Shown here in pieces: positions 54,758 through 63,275 of a stretch of 64,000 nucleotides of DNA. The notes beneath the pieces are model-generated. The model was not told the DNA's origin, did no database searches, and was given only the letters and a program-made list of their open reading frames with translations. This stretch comes from Streptomyces muensis (GTDB lineage: Bacteria; Actinomycetota; Actinomycetes; Streptomycetales; Streptomycetaceae). Numbering within the stretch: the stretch's first letter is position 1; each line of letters begins with the position of its first letter. A program made the position numbers and the translations under genes. The DNA lies in NCBI RefSeq assembly GCF_021474425.1, contig NZ_JAKEIP010000002.1:1-64000 (forward strand). The letters run 5' to 3'.

Positions 54758-56104
54758 TCAGTGATCGCGGGACTCGGTCTCCAGCGGCGATCCGTCGGAC
54801 GTCTCGCGCATCCGAATGTAGACGAGCAGCGAAATCAGGACACAGGCGGTGACGTAGTAGAAGTACCAGCTCTCGTGCCCGGCGTTCTTGAACCACAGGG
54901 CCACGTACTCGGCCGTCCCGCCGAACACGGCCACCGTCAGCGCGTACGGCAGACCGACACCCAGCGCCCGGATCGACGTCGGGAACAGCTCCGCCTTCAC
55001 CACCGCGCTGATCGAGGTGTACAGGGAGCTGACCGCCAGCGGCCCGACCATGAGGAGGAAGGCGTACACGGGATCGCTGGTGTGCGACAGCAGCGTCAGC
55101 GACGGCACCACGACCACGGCGCCCAGCACGCCGAACGCGATCAGCATCGGACGCCGGCCCACCCGATCGGACAGCAGCCCCATCACCGGCTGGAGCACCA
55201 CGAACACCAGCAGCGCGAAGAAGTTGATCCAGGCCGCCGTCGGCTTGGCGATGCCGCTGGTGTTGACCATGAACTTCTGCAGATACGTGGTGTACGTGTA
55301 GAAGAACAGCGTGCCGCCCATGGTCAGCCCGACCACGACCAGGCACTGCCGCGGATACGACAGCAGCATCCGCAGGCTGCCGCGCGCGGGCCCGCCGTCC
55401 TTGCCGTCGCCCCCCTCGGCCGCCGCGCGCTCGAAGCTCTCCGACTCGTCCATGCCGCGCCGCAGCCACAGCACGACGATCGCACCCGCCGCCCCCACGA
55501 CGAACGCGACCCGCCAGCCCCACGCCTCCATCTGCGCCGCGCTGAGCACCTGCTGGAGCACGATCTGCAGACCGAGCGCGGTCAGCTGGCCGGCGATGAG
55601 CGTGACGTACTGGAAACTGGAGTAGTAACCGCGCCGGCCGGGCGAGGCCACCTCCGACATATAGGTGGCCGACGTCGAGTACTCACCGCCGACCGACAGG
55701 CCCTGCAACAGCCGCGCCGTCACCAGCAGGACCGGCGCCGCCACCCCGATCGCCCCGTACGACGGGGTCAGCGCCACGATCAGCGAACCCGCCGCCATGA
55801 GCGTCACCGACAGCGTCAGCGCCGCACGCCGCCCTCGGCGGTCGGCGTAGCGGCCGAGCACCCAGCCGCCGATCGGCCGCATCAGGAAGCCGACGGCGAA
55901 CACCGCGGCGGTGTTCAGCAGCTGGGCGGTCTGGTCGCCGGACGGAAAGAACGCGGCGGCGAAGTACACGCTGAACGCGGTGTACGCGTACCAGTCGTAC
56001 CACTCGATCAAGTTGCCGATCGATCCGCGCACGATATTGCTGACGACCCTGCGCTCACCGCGGCGCGACTGCTGCGCGCTCGCGGGCGTGGTCTGTGTGG
56101 CCAT
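54758..56104 (-). CDS. MHS-family MFS transporter (organic acid/proton symporter)
   Basis: A 448-residue transporter of the metabolite:H+ symporter group, related to KgtP, CitA and ProP. Hallmarks are SIGNLIEWYDWYAYTAFSVY, FLMRPIGGWVLGRYADRRGR, LLVTARLLQGLSVGGEYSTS and LFPTSIRALGVGLPYALTV. ATG 56104 has AAGGGAG about six bases upstream. It is the first gene of an operon with a response regulator, kinase and TAXI binding protein, so it probably imports the dicarboxylate or tricarboxylate that the system senses. Confidence 0.9.
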   Translation of the reverse strand: MATQTTPASAQQSRRGERRVVSNIVRGSIGNLIEWYDWYAYTAFSVYFAAAFFPSGDQTAQLLNTAAVFAVGFLMRPIGGWVLGRYADRRGRRAALTLSVTLMAAGSLIVALTPSYGAIGVAAPVLLVTARLLQGLSVGGEYSTSATYMSEVASPGRRGYYSSFQYVTLIAGQLTALGLQIVLQQVLSAAQMEAWGWRVAFVVGAAGAIVVLWLRRGMDESESFERAAAEGGDGKDGGPARGSLRMLLSYPRQCLVVVGLTMGGTLFFYTYTTYLQKFMVNTSGIAKPTAAWINFFALLVFVVLQPVMGLLSDRVGRRPMLIAFGVLGAVVVVPSLTLLSHTSDPVYAFLLMVGPLAVSSLYTSISAVVKAELFPTSIRALGVGLPYALTVAVFGGTAEYVALWFKNAGHESWYFYYVTACVLISLLVYIRMRETSDGSPLETESRDH

Positions 56105-56179
56105 CGAGAACTCCCTTGTCTGCGGCCCGGGAGCACACAGAGTCGACGGCACGACAGGGCCGTTCAACAGGGCGAACGA

Positions 56180-56202
56180 AGTCCTAACAGTCCCTTAGGA
56201 CT
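56180..56202. promoter_or_regulatory. Inverted repeat upstream of the MHS operon
   Basis: AGTCCTAA (56180-56187) and TTAGGACT (56195-56202) are perfectly complementary with a seven-base spacer, about 80 bases upstream of the MHS transporter start. It is a candidate binding site for the operon's own response regulator; it could also be a small hairpin. Confidence 0.5.
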
Positions 56203-56280
56203 GACACACGGCGGGGCGCAGGCGGGGGAGGGGAGTCCGGGTGGCTGTCCGCGGAACGCGCTCGCGTGCTCTGCCGCACG

Positions 56281-56312
56281 TTGACAGGCATCTGCCGGCA
56301 TGCTGCTATAAG
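56281..56312 (+). promoter_or_regulatory. Promoter for the FAD monooxygenase gene
   Basis: A perfect TTGACA -35 (56281-56286) is followed after 18-20 bases by GCTATAAG (56305-56312), about 100 bases before the ATG at 56411. This is one of the best vegetative-type promoters in the window. The 56105-56410 gap otherwise contains only the inverted repeat at 56180-56202. Confidence 0.6.
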
Positions 56313-56410
56313 CGCTGCTCAGCAGCCCTGCGTCGGATCGCATGCCGCTCGGGCAGCGAATCGACGGCCGCCCGACCGAGGGCGGCGGCCAGAGCCCGGA
56401 GCGAGGACCC

Positions 56411-57574
56411 ATGCCGCAGCGTGCCGCCACCATCGTCGGCGGCGGGATCGGCGGCCTCGCGGCGGCCATCGCCTTGCACCGGCGAGGCTGGCGGGTCGAA
56501 GTGCTGGAACGAGCCCCGGCGTTCACCGAGATCGGCGCCGGCATCTCCCTGTGGCCGAACGCCCTGCACGCCCTGGAAGCACTCGGCCTGGCCGGCACCG
56601 TCCAAGCACTCGGCGCCGTCGAGACCGGCGGCGGGGTACGCGACCGGCACGGCCGCTGGCTGTCCCGCACGGACAACACGGAACTGACCCGCCGCTTCGG
56701 CCATCCCCTGGTCGTCCTGCACCGCGGCGACCTGCTGCGGGCGCTCACCGACGCACTGCCGGCCGACAGCCTGCGGCCGGGCAGCGAGGTGTCCGCGGTC
56801 CGCGACGACGGCCGCTCGGTCGTCGTCGAACACCAGGGCGGCGAGTCCCGCGCCGACCTCGTGATCGGCGCCGACGGACTGCGCAGCGCGGTCCGCGGCG
56901 CCTTGTGGCCGGCCGCGGCCGGCCCGCGATACGCCGGTTACACCGCCTGGCGCATGGTCACCGAGCCCCTCGCCGACCCGCCCGCCGAAGGCGCCGCGAC
57001 CTGGGGCCGCGGCGAGCGGTTCGGGTACACGGCGCTGCCGGGCGGGCGCATGTACTGCTTCGCGACCGCGTCACTGCCGCCGGGAGCGGCCTCCGGGACG
57101 TCCGAGCACGCCGAACTGCTGCGCCGGTTCGGCTCCTGGCCGGATCCCGTCCCCGCCCTGCTGGCGGCCGTCCCCGCGGACACGGTGCTCCGGCACGACC
57201 TGTACGACCTGCCGCCGCTGCCCTCCTTCGTGCACGGCCGGATCGCGCTGCTGGGCGACGCGGCCCACGCCATGACGCCCAATCTGGGCCAGGGCGCCTG
57301 CCAGGCGCTGGAGGACGCGGTCACCCTCGCCCACTGCCTCGACGGCACCCCGGACATCACCGCCGCGCTCACCTCGTACGACCTCATGCGCCGCCCTCGC
57401 ACCCAGGCCATCGCCCGCCGCTCCGCCCGCCTCGGCACGATCGGCCAGCTGGCGTGGCCGCCCGCCGTACTGCTGCGCGACACGGCGGCCCGGCTGACGC
57501 CGACGCGGACGACGCTGCGTTCCATGACACCGGTCCTCGGCTGGACCCCGCCCGATGCCCCGGCGCACTGGTGA
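56411..57574 (+). CDS. FAD-dependent monooxygenase (salicylate-hydroxylase-like)
   Basis: A 387-residue class A flavoprotein monooxygenase with AATIVGGGIGGLAAAIALHR, the DG motif LVIGADGLRSAVRGALW and the GD motif IALLGDAAHAMTPNLGQGAC. It is shorter than the MhpA-like enzyme at 321-1997, in the range of salicylate/6-hydroxynicotinate hydroxylases. ATG 56411 follows GAGCGAGGA. Its stop lies 25 bases before the membrane-protein gene. Substrate unknown. Confidence 0.87.
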   Translation: MPQRAATIVGGGIGGLAAAIALHRRGWRVEVLERAPAFTEIGAGISLWPNALHALEALGLAGTVQALGAVETGGGVRDRHGRWLSRTDNTELTRRFGHPLVVLHRGDLLRALTDALPADSLRPGSEVSAVRDDGRSVVVEHQGGESRADLVIGADGLRSAVRGALWPAAAGPRYAGYTAWRMVTEPLADPPAEGAATWGRGERFGYTALPGGRMYCFATASLPPGAASGTSEHAELLRRFGSWPDPVPALLAAVPADTVLRHDLYDLPPLPSFVHGRIALLGDAAHAMTPNLGQGACQALEDAVTLAHCLDGTPDITAALTSYDLMRRPRTQAIARRSARLGTIGQLAWPPAVLLRDTAARLTPTRTTLRSMTPVLGWTPPDAPAHW

Positions 57575-57599
57575 CCACGACACAGAGCGAGAGCGACTG

Positions 57600-59138
57600 A
57601 TGCCGGACTGGACCTATCACCCGCTGCGCGGCGGGGCCGCCGCCGTCCTCGGCGAGCGCCGCTCGCAGCGCACCGCACTGCGACTGCTGGCCTCCATCGG
57701 CTCCCGCCCCGCAGGCGCACGACTGATCGCCAGGGGCTTCGGCCACCGCCATCCGCCGAAGCGACTCGTCGGCGAGACGGCCGGCGTGCCCCTGACCGTC
57801 CGCCTGGGCATATCGGTGCCGCCCTCACTCGCCCGCGAAACGATCCGCGCCATGCCCCCGCTCGGGGCCGGAGTCGTCGAGGTGTCGCCCGTGTCGGCCG
57901 CCGACGTGGAGACCGTACGGGAGGCCGCCGCCGGGCGTTCGATCCCGGTGGTCGTCCGTGCCCGCGACGCGGAGACCGAGGCCGCGCTCAAAGCGCACGT
58001 CGACGGGTTCACCGGCGACGACGACCCGCACGTGGTCCGCGTGTCGGACCCGTCGGTCACCGCGGCGGCGGCCGTGCTCGCCGATCCGGACACCGTCGTA
58101 CTCGCCCGTCCCGAGGTGCTCGTCGCGGCCGGACCCGGCTGGTTCGCACGGGTCACCGAGGCCGCCACACCCACGGCGCCCGCGCCACGGCTCCGAGACC
58201 TCGGCCGCGATCCCCGCCGCTGGCCCGCCTGGTGCTGGGCGCTGCTCGTCGGGCTAGGTATGACGGTCGCCGGACTCGGCGCCGCGGTGATCACACTCGG
58301 ACCGGTACTGCTCTGGTACGACCGCGACTACCTCGGCATGACCCTGCACGAACTCCATGCCGCCAACCACCACCTCGTGCACTTCCTCCAGCACGACCGG
58401 ATCACCATGGCCGGCACGATGGTCGCGATCGGCGCCCTCTACACCGGCCTCGCCGTGGGCGGCATCAGACGCGGCTGGCCCTGGGCCCGCGAGGTGTACC
58501 TGATCTCGGGGGCGATCGGCTTCCCCACCTTGTTCTACTTCCTGGCCACCGGCTTCCTGGAACCCCTGCACACGGCCACCGCCGTCGTGCTGTTCCCGAT
58601 GTACCTGGCCGCCGTACGCCGGACCCCGCACGCGCCGCGATGGCGCCTCGCGCCCGAAGGACCGGAGCCGGAGCGGCGCCGGGCACTGGTCGGCCAGCTG
58701 CTGCTGATCGTCACCGGCGCGGGGCTGTTCGCCGGCGGTGCGGTGATCTCGGTGGTCGGCCTGACCGGGGTCTTCGTACCGAGCGACCTGACCTTCCTGG
58801 GCACCAGTACGCCCGTGCTGGAAGCCGTGAACCCCAGGCTGGTGCCCTTCGTCGCCCACGACCGCGCGGGCTTCGGCGGCGCCCTGATGTCCGCCGCGGT
58901 CGCGATCACTCTGCTCAGCGCGTGGGGCTGGCGACGGGGTGAGAGCTGGGTGTTCTGGACCCTGACCGCGGCGGCCGCCGCCGGCTTCCTCCCGGCCGTC
59001 GTGGTGCACGGCGCGATCCACTACACCGACTTCCTCCACCTCGCGCCGGTCTACTTCGGCATCGCCCTGACCGGCACCGGCCTGCTGCTCGCGCGTCCGT
59101 ACCTGTGCGCCGAGGTGCCGGCGGAGCACACCGGCTGA
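57600..59138 (+). CDS. Polytopic membrane protein with DHODH-like N-terminal segment
   Basis: A 512-residue protein. Residues about 35-195 look like a reduced flavin-barrel segment: RLIARGFGHRHPPKRLVGET and GVVEVSPVSAADV resemble dihydroorotate dehydrogenase, but the glycine-rich flavin motifs are not evident. The remainder has about eight TM segments starting WPAWCWALLVGLGMTVAGLG, with H-rich loops (LHELHAANHHLVHFLQHDR). No family is recognised with confidence. It follows the FAD monooxygenase closely and may share its promoter. Confidence 0.7.
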   Translation: MPDWTYHPLRGGAAAVLGERRSQRTALRLLASIGSRPAGARLIARGFGHRHPPKRLVGETAGVPLTVRLGISVPPSLARETIRAMPPLGAGVVEVSPVSAADVETVREAAAGRSIPVVVRARDAETEAALKAHVDGFTGDDDPHVVRVSDPSVTAAAAVLADPDTVVLARPEVLVAAGPGWFARVTEAATPTAPAPRLRDLGRDPRRWPAWCWALLVGLGMTVAGLGAAVITLGPVLLWYDRDYLGMTLHELHAANHHLVHFLQHDRITMAGTMVAIGALYTGLAVGGIRRGWPWAREVYLISGAIGFPTLFYFLATGFLEPLHTATAVVLFPMYLAAVRRTPHAPRWRLAPEGPEPERRRALVGQLLLIVTGAGLFAGGAVISVVGLTGVFVPSDLTFLGTSTPVLEAVNPRLVPFVAHDRAGFGGALMSAAVAITLLSAWGWRRGESWVFWTLTAAAAAGFLPAVVVHGAIHYTDFLHLAPVYFGIALTGTGLLLARPYLCAEVPAEHTG

Positions 59139-59263
59139 CGGGAGAGGGACGAGGCCCGGACGCGCCCTCCCCGCACCGCTTCATGGCCAAGGCCGCCCGC
59201 GACCTCGCCGAACGTGATCAGATGTCGACCAGGCGCCTCCGGACAGAAAGCGCAGGGGCAGGC

Positions 59264-60097
59264 ATGAGCGAATGGCAGCTGACCAGGACCTTCTCCAGCA
59301 CCTCCGGTGAGGTTCGCTGGGACCGGCTGGGGCACTCCGACCGACCGCCGGTCGTCCTGCTGCACGGCACGCCGTTCTCCTCCTACGTCTGGCGTGCCGT
59401 CGCCCGTTCCCTCGCCCGTGACCACCAGGTGTACGTCTGGGACATGCCCGGCTACGGCCTGTCGGAGAAGCACTCGGACCAGGACGTGTCCCTGGCCGCC
59501 CAGGGCCGCGTCTTCACCGAACTGCTGCGCCACTGGGGGCTGCAGGAACCCCTCGTCGTCGCCCATGACTTCGGCGGCGCCGTCGCCCTGCGCGCGCATC
59601 TGCTGCACGGTGCCCGCTACCGGGCCCTCGCCCTGGTCGACCCGGTGGCGCTGGCACCGTGGGGGTCCCCGTTCTTCCGGCTGGTCCGCGAGCACGCCGA
59701 GGTCTTCGAGCAGTTGCCGCCGCCACTGCACCAGGCCCTCGTCCGTGAGTACGTCGGTTCCGCCAGCGGCCCGGGACTGCACCCCGCGGTCCTCGACCGG
59801 CTCGTCCAGCCCTGGCTCGGCGACCCGGGCCAAGCTGCCTTCTACCGGCAGATCGCCCAGGCCGACCAGCGTTACACCGACGAGGTCCAGCACCGGTACG
59901 CCGAGATCGCCGTGCCGACGCTGATCTGCTGGGGCCAGAACGACACCTGGATCCCCCCGGAGAAGGGACGGGAGCTCGCCGCCCTGATCCCGGGCGCGCG
60001 GCTGGAGCCGATCGCCCACGCGGGCCACCTCGTCCAGGAGGACGCCGCCGCGGAACTCACAGCCGCCCTCATCGCGTTCCTCCAAGGCCGGTACTGA
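59264..60097 (+). CDS. Alpha/beta hydrolase with Asp nucleophile (haloalkane-dehalogenase-like)
   Basis: A 277-residue alpha/beta hydrolase. The oxyanion region is VVLLHGTPFSSYVW, the nucleophile elbow is VAHDFGGAVALR with Asp rather than Ser at the nucleophile position, and the catalytic His lies in IAHAGHLVQED. A central Asp in LICWGQNDTWIP completes the likely machinery. Asp nucleophiles mark dehalogenase/epoxide-hydrolase-type enzymes. ATG 59264 is chosen by domain start; weak GCAGGGGCAGG precedes it. Confidence 0.82.
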   Translation: MSEWQLTRTFSSTSGEVRWDRLGHSDRPPVVLLHGTPFSSYVWRAVARSLARDHQVYVWDMPGYGLSEKHSDQDVSLAAQGRVFTELLRHWGLQEPLVVAHDFGGAVALRAHLLHGARYRALALVDPVALAPWGSPFFRLVREHAEVFEQLPPPLHQALVREYVGSASGPGLHPAVLDRLVQPWLGDPGQAAFYRQIAQADQRYTDEVQHRYAEIAVPTLICWGQNDTWIPPEKGRELAALIPGARLEPIAHAGHLVQEDAAAELTAALIAFLQGRY

Positions 60098-60182
60098 CGG
60101 TACTGACAGAGCTGACGGAACTGAAGGCACCGACACCGCCCCGGCCAGTCGTCGCCGATCCGGCCCACGCGCACCGATCGCG

Positions 60183-61316
60183 TCAGGCGTCCAGCCGTTC
60201 CGTGTAGGCCTCGGTCGGCGGAGCCGGGGTCGGACTCGTCATGCCCACCGACCAGAACCCCCCGGTGCCGGGAACGGAGGTCACGTCGTTGAGGTACGGC
60301 GCCGGCGCCGCACCTGCCGGGCCTCGAACGACGGTCCAGGCGTCGCCGTCGCGGCGCAGATACGTACTACGGCTCTGATCCTGGTAGTTCCAGCCCGAAA
60401 CCCATGCCAGACGACCCTGCGCGTCACCCGCGATGCCGCCCAACGACCCGACGGTGAAGCCCGCTTCCACCCGCGTCCAGGCCGTGCCGTCCCAGTGGCA
60501 CAGGGCGGGGTTGCCGGGGCGGCCGGGCGGGCCGCCGATGCCGGCCTCGGTGCCCACCGCCCAGACGTCGTCCGGCCCGGCCGCGTGGAGATCGGCGATG
60601 CTCAGACGCAGGCCCGCGACCGGCGGCAGCACCGTCCACGCACCGTCCCAGCGGGCCACCAGCCCGGACCAGCCGCCGCCGTTCGACTGGTCGCCGCCGA
60701 CCCAGACCTCGTCCGGGGAGCGCACCACGACCCGGTACAGGTTCGCGCTCGCGACGGGCAGCGGTTCCAGCCACCGCCAGACCTCCCCGCCCCCGTCGCC
60801 GTACAGCAGACCGGCGGCGCCGCCTCGGCTCCCGCACATCCAGACCCGCCGCTCGGAGTCCACCGCCACCGAGTTCAGCCGAGTGTTGGTCTCGCCCGCG
60901 CCCGGGAACGTCGCCTCACGCCAAGTGGTTCCGTCCCAGCGCAACAGAGCGCTGCCGGTCCCGACGGGCTGGCCCACACTCCACGCGGCGGCCGAGCAGG
61001 TACCGGCGACATCGAGCAACCGCGTGTGGCCCAGGTGCGCCAGATCGGTCTTCGTCCAGGCGCTGCCGTTCCACAGCATGGCCAGCGCACGCCCCTGCGA
61101 CGGCCCGGCCCGGCCCTCCTCACCGACCGCCCACGCCAGCCGGGGCCCGGCCGCGTCGACACGGCGCAGCTGCGCGGCCGGAGTGCTGCCGGGTGCCGGC
61201 ACGGCCTGCCAGCCCTGCGCACGGGGCGTCGGCACATCGGCCCGCGCGGTGGCCGGGCCGAGCGCGAGCCCCGAGAACGTACCGATCGCCCCTGCCACAA
61301 ATCGCCTACGTCTCAC
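60183..61316 (-). CDS. Secreted beta-propeller protein with Tat-type signal
   Basis: A 377-residue protein. The N-terminus VRRRRFVAGAIGTFSGLALG with an ARA-D cleavage site looks like a Tat signal. The mature part is six or seven repeated W/DG units: LAMLWNGSAWTKTDL, LLRWDGTTWREATF, DEVWVGGDQSNGG, LVARWDGAWTVLPP, DDVWAVGTEAG and ALCHWDGTAWTRVEAG. That indicates a propeller fold of the type used for binding. GTG 61316 is supported by GGAGGGG upstream; a longer frame without a site exists. Confidence 0.8.
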   Translation of the reverse strand: MRRRRFVAGAIGTFSGLALGPATARADVPTPRAQGWQAVPAPGSTPAAQLRRVDAAGPRLAWAVGEEGRAGPSQGRALAMLWNGSAWTKTDLAHLGHTRLLDVAGTCSAAAWSVGQPVGTGSALLRWDGTTWREATFPGAGETNTRLNSVAVDSERRVWMCGSRGGAAGLLYGDGGGEVWRWLEPLPVASANLYRVVVRSPDEVWVGGDQSNGGGWSGLVARWDGAWTVLPPVAGLRLSIADLHAAGPDDVWAVGTEAGIGGPPGRPGNPALCHWDGTAWTRVEAGFTVGSLGGIAGDAQGRLAWVSGWNYQDQSRSTYLRRDGDAWTVVRGPAGAAPAPYLNDVTSVPGTGGFWSVGMTSPTPAPPTEAYTERLDA

Positions 61317-61457
61317 TGCTGGATCCCCTCCAGGCGGATCGGGCGGATAGGAGGGACCACCGTGAACCGGCGAACCGCACAGGTCTAGATACGTACGTGA
61401 CAAAGCAGGCGGTACGTCCCCGGGGGGTCGGTGTCGGGGGTCGGAGTCGGGATCGGC

Positions 61458-63116
61458 TCAGTACCTGCGGCCGTCGCGCAGCTCCAGCCGTTCCCCGGGG
61501 AACCGGTCACGGAAGCCGCGGTCGTGGGAGACCGCGACCACCGCGCCCGGGTAGGCCGCGAGTGCCGACTCCAGGTCCTCGACCAGGTCGAGCGCGATGT
61601 GGTTGGTCGGCTCGTCGAGTACGAGGAGGTCCGCGGGCCGGGTCACCAGGACCGCGATCTGAAGCCGCCGCTGCTGCCCGGCGGACAGCGCGGCCACCGG
61701 CACGTGCAGATCCTCCGCACGGAACAGCCCCAGCGTCAGCAGCTGTTCGGCGTACTCCTCCGGCGACCCGGGGCGCCCGGCCGCGAAGGCGGCCAGCAGC
61801 GGGAGCCGTGTGGAGCGCGCCGGCAGCTCCTGCGCCAGGTAGCCGATCCGGGCGGGACGGCGAACCGTGCCCGCGTCCGGTCGCAGATCACCCGCAAGGA
61901 CCCGCAGCAGAGTCGTCTTGCCCGCCCCGTTCTCACCCGTGACCAGCAGCCGCTGCCCGGGCGCGATCGTCAACAGCCCGTCCAGACACAGCCGTCGGCC
62001 GACCGCCACGCCGTCGAGTTCGGCGAGCGGCCCCTCGGCGGCCCGGTCGCCACTCGTCGCCGTGAGCGCCGCTGTGAACCGCAGCGGTTCCGGCGGTGCC
62101 GCCACCGGGTTGCGCCGCAGCTGGGCCAGCCGTTCCCGGGCTGCCCGCACCTGCCCGCCGAGCTTCGCCTCGTGCGAACGGCGATGCTTGCCGAAGCCCT
62201 GCCGCGGGTCCTTGCCGGTGGTGGCGAGCCGCTTCCCGGCGGCCTCGACCAGTTCCTCGGTACGGTCCACCTCCTCCAGCCAGTCCGCGTACTCCTGTTC
62301 CGCACGGCGCCGGGCGGCGGCCTTCGCGGAGCGGTAGCCGGCCCAGCCGTCGCCGTACCGGTGGACCGTGCGGGCATCCCGGTCCACCTCGAGGATCGTG
62401 GTGGCGATGTTCTCCAGGAAGCCGCGATCGTGGGTGACCGCCACGACGGTGCCCCGATGCGCGCGCAGTCGCTCCTCCAGCCAGCGCACCGCCGTGGCGT
62501 CGAGGTGGTTGGTCGGCTCGTCGAGGAGCAGCAGCTCGGGAGCGGCGGCCAGCACACAGGCCAGGGCCAGCCGTGACTGCTCGCCGCCGGAGAGCGAGCC
62601 GAGCACCCGCTCGCGGGTGATCCCGGCGAGCCCGAGGCCGTGCATGGCGGCGTCCACACGGACGTCCGCCTCGTATCCGCCGCGTTCCTCGTACGCGGTC
62701 AACAGCTCGCCGTACGCCGTGAGTTCGTCCTCCGAAGCCTCGCCGAGGCGCTCCTCCGCGGCACGCAGCAGGCGCTCCATGTCACGCAGTTCGGTGAGCG
62801 CGAGGTCGATCGCGTCCCGCACGGTGCAGTCCGGGTCGAGGTCGAGGGTCTGGGCGAGGTGGCCGATGCCACCGGGGAAGCTGACGGTGATGTCGCCGGT
62901 GTCCGGCGTCTCGGCCGCGGCCAGCAGCCGAAGCAGGGTGGACTTGCCGGAGCCGTTCTCGCCGATGACGGCGGCCTTCTCGCCCGGTCGGACGGTGAAG
63001 GAGACCTGGTCGAGGACGGTCCGGGTGCCGTACGACTTGGTGACGTCCTTGACGGACAGCTGCGCCACGGCAGCGGGTACGGCAGCGGGCAAGGCGGTAT
63101 GGGCGCGTTCGCGCAT
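61458..63116 (-). CDS. ABC-F family ATPase (antibiotic-resistance/ribosome-protection type)
   Basis: A 552-residue soluble protein with two ABC cassettes and no TM segments. First cassette: GENGSGKST, LSGGEQSRLALA, LLLLDEPTNHLDA. Second: GENGAGKTT, LSAGQQRRLQIA, LLVLDEPTNHIAL. The inter-domain linker is long and charged (YADWLEEVDRTEELVEAAGK and HRRSHEAKLGGQVRAARERL), as in ARE proteins that dislodge macrolides, lincosamides or pleuromutilins from the ribosome. AGGGAAAG precedes ATG 63116. A tiny leader ORF lies 76 bases upstream, suggesting drug-responsive attenuation. Confidence 0.88.
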   Translation of the reverse strand: MRERAHTALPAAVPAAVAQLSVKDVTKSYGTRTVLDQVSFTVRPGEKAAVIGENGSGKSTLLRLLAAAETPDTGDITVSFPGGIGHLAQTLDLDPDCTVRDAIDLALTELRDMERLLRAAEERLGEASEDELTAYGELLTAYEERGGYEADVRVDAAMHGLGLAGITRERVLGSLSGGEQSRLALACVLAAAPELLLLDEPTNHLDATAVRWLEERLRAHRGTVVAVTHDRGFLENIATTILEVDRDARTVHRYGDGWAGYRSAKAAARRRAEQEYADWLEEVDRTEELVEAAGKRLATTGKDPRQGFGKHRRSHEAKLGGQVRAARERLAQLRRNPVAAPPEPLRFTAALTATSGDRAAEGPLAELDGVAVGRRLCLDGLLTIAPGQRLLVTGENGAGKTTLLRVLAGDLRPDAGTVRRPARIGYLAQELPARSTRLPLLAAFAAGRPGSPEEYAEQLLTLGLFRAEDLHVPVAALSAGQQRRLQIAVLVTRPADLLVLDEPTNHIALDLVEDLESALAAYPGAVVAVSHDRGFRDRFPGERLELRDGRRY

Positions 63117-63191
63117 GTGACTTTCCCTGGGATGTGAAGGGTCTACGGGCAGCGGAAGCAGCAGAGGCGGCCGCGTCGGCCGTGCCCGGAC

Positions 63192-63215
63192 TCAGAGAAA
63201 GTAGAAGAAGTGCAT
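63192..63215 (-). CDS. Seven-residue leader peptide (MHFFYFL) upstream of ABC-F gene
   Basis: ATG at 63215-63213 is followed by His-Phe-Phe-Tyr-Phe-Leu and TGA. A TATAGT -10 at 63227-63222 implies a transcript start at or next to this ATG, so the mini-ORF would be translated leaderless. A GGCCG-ACG-CGGCC hairpin and other GC-rich sequence lie between it and the ABC-F gene. Short aromatic leader peptides that stall antibiotic-bound ribosomes are well known ahead of resistance genes. Too short for statistical support. Confidence 0.5.
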   Translation of the reverse strand: MHFFYFL

Positions 63216-63221
63216 GCCGCT

Positions 63222-63267
63222 ACTATAGCAAGACGAGACGACTCGTCTCCAGTAAGCGTTCTATAGA
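63222..63267. promoter_or_regulatory. Face-to-face promoters around a 15-bp palindrome
   Basis: Leftward -10 TATAGT (63227-63222) serves the leader/ABC-F gene; rightward -10 TATAGA (63262-63267) serves the metallo-hydrolase gene. Between them GAGACGA-C-TCGTCTC (63235-63249) is a perfect 15-base palindrome overlapping the -35 areas of both. A dimeric repressor here would silence both genes. No regulator gene is adjacent inside the window. Confidence 0.6.
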
Positions 63268-63275
63268 CTCCCCGG

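Noticed and set aside
50264-54852. Very long plus-strand open frames (about 980 and 1018 codons)
   Set aside because: They overlap the TAXI, kinase and regulator genes in antisense and the MFS gene in another frame. Composition is Arg/Pro/Ala-rich and no motifs are seen.
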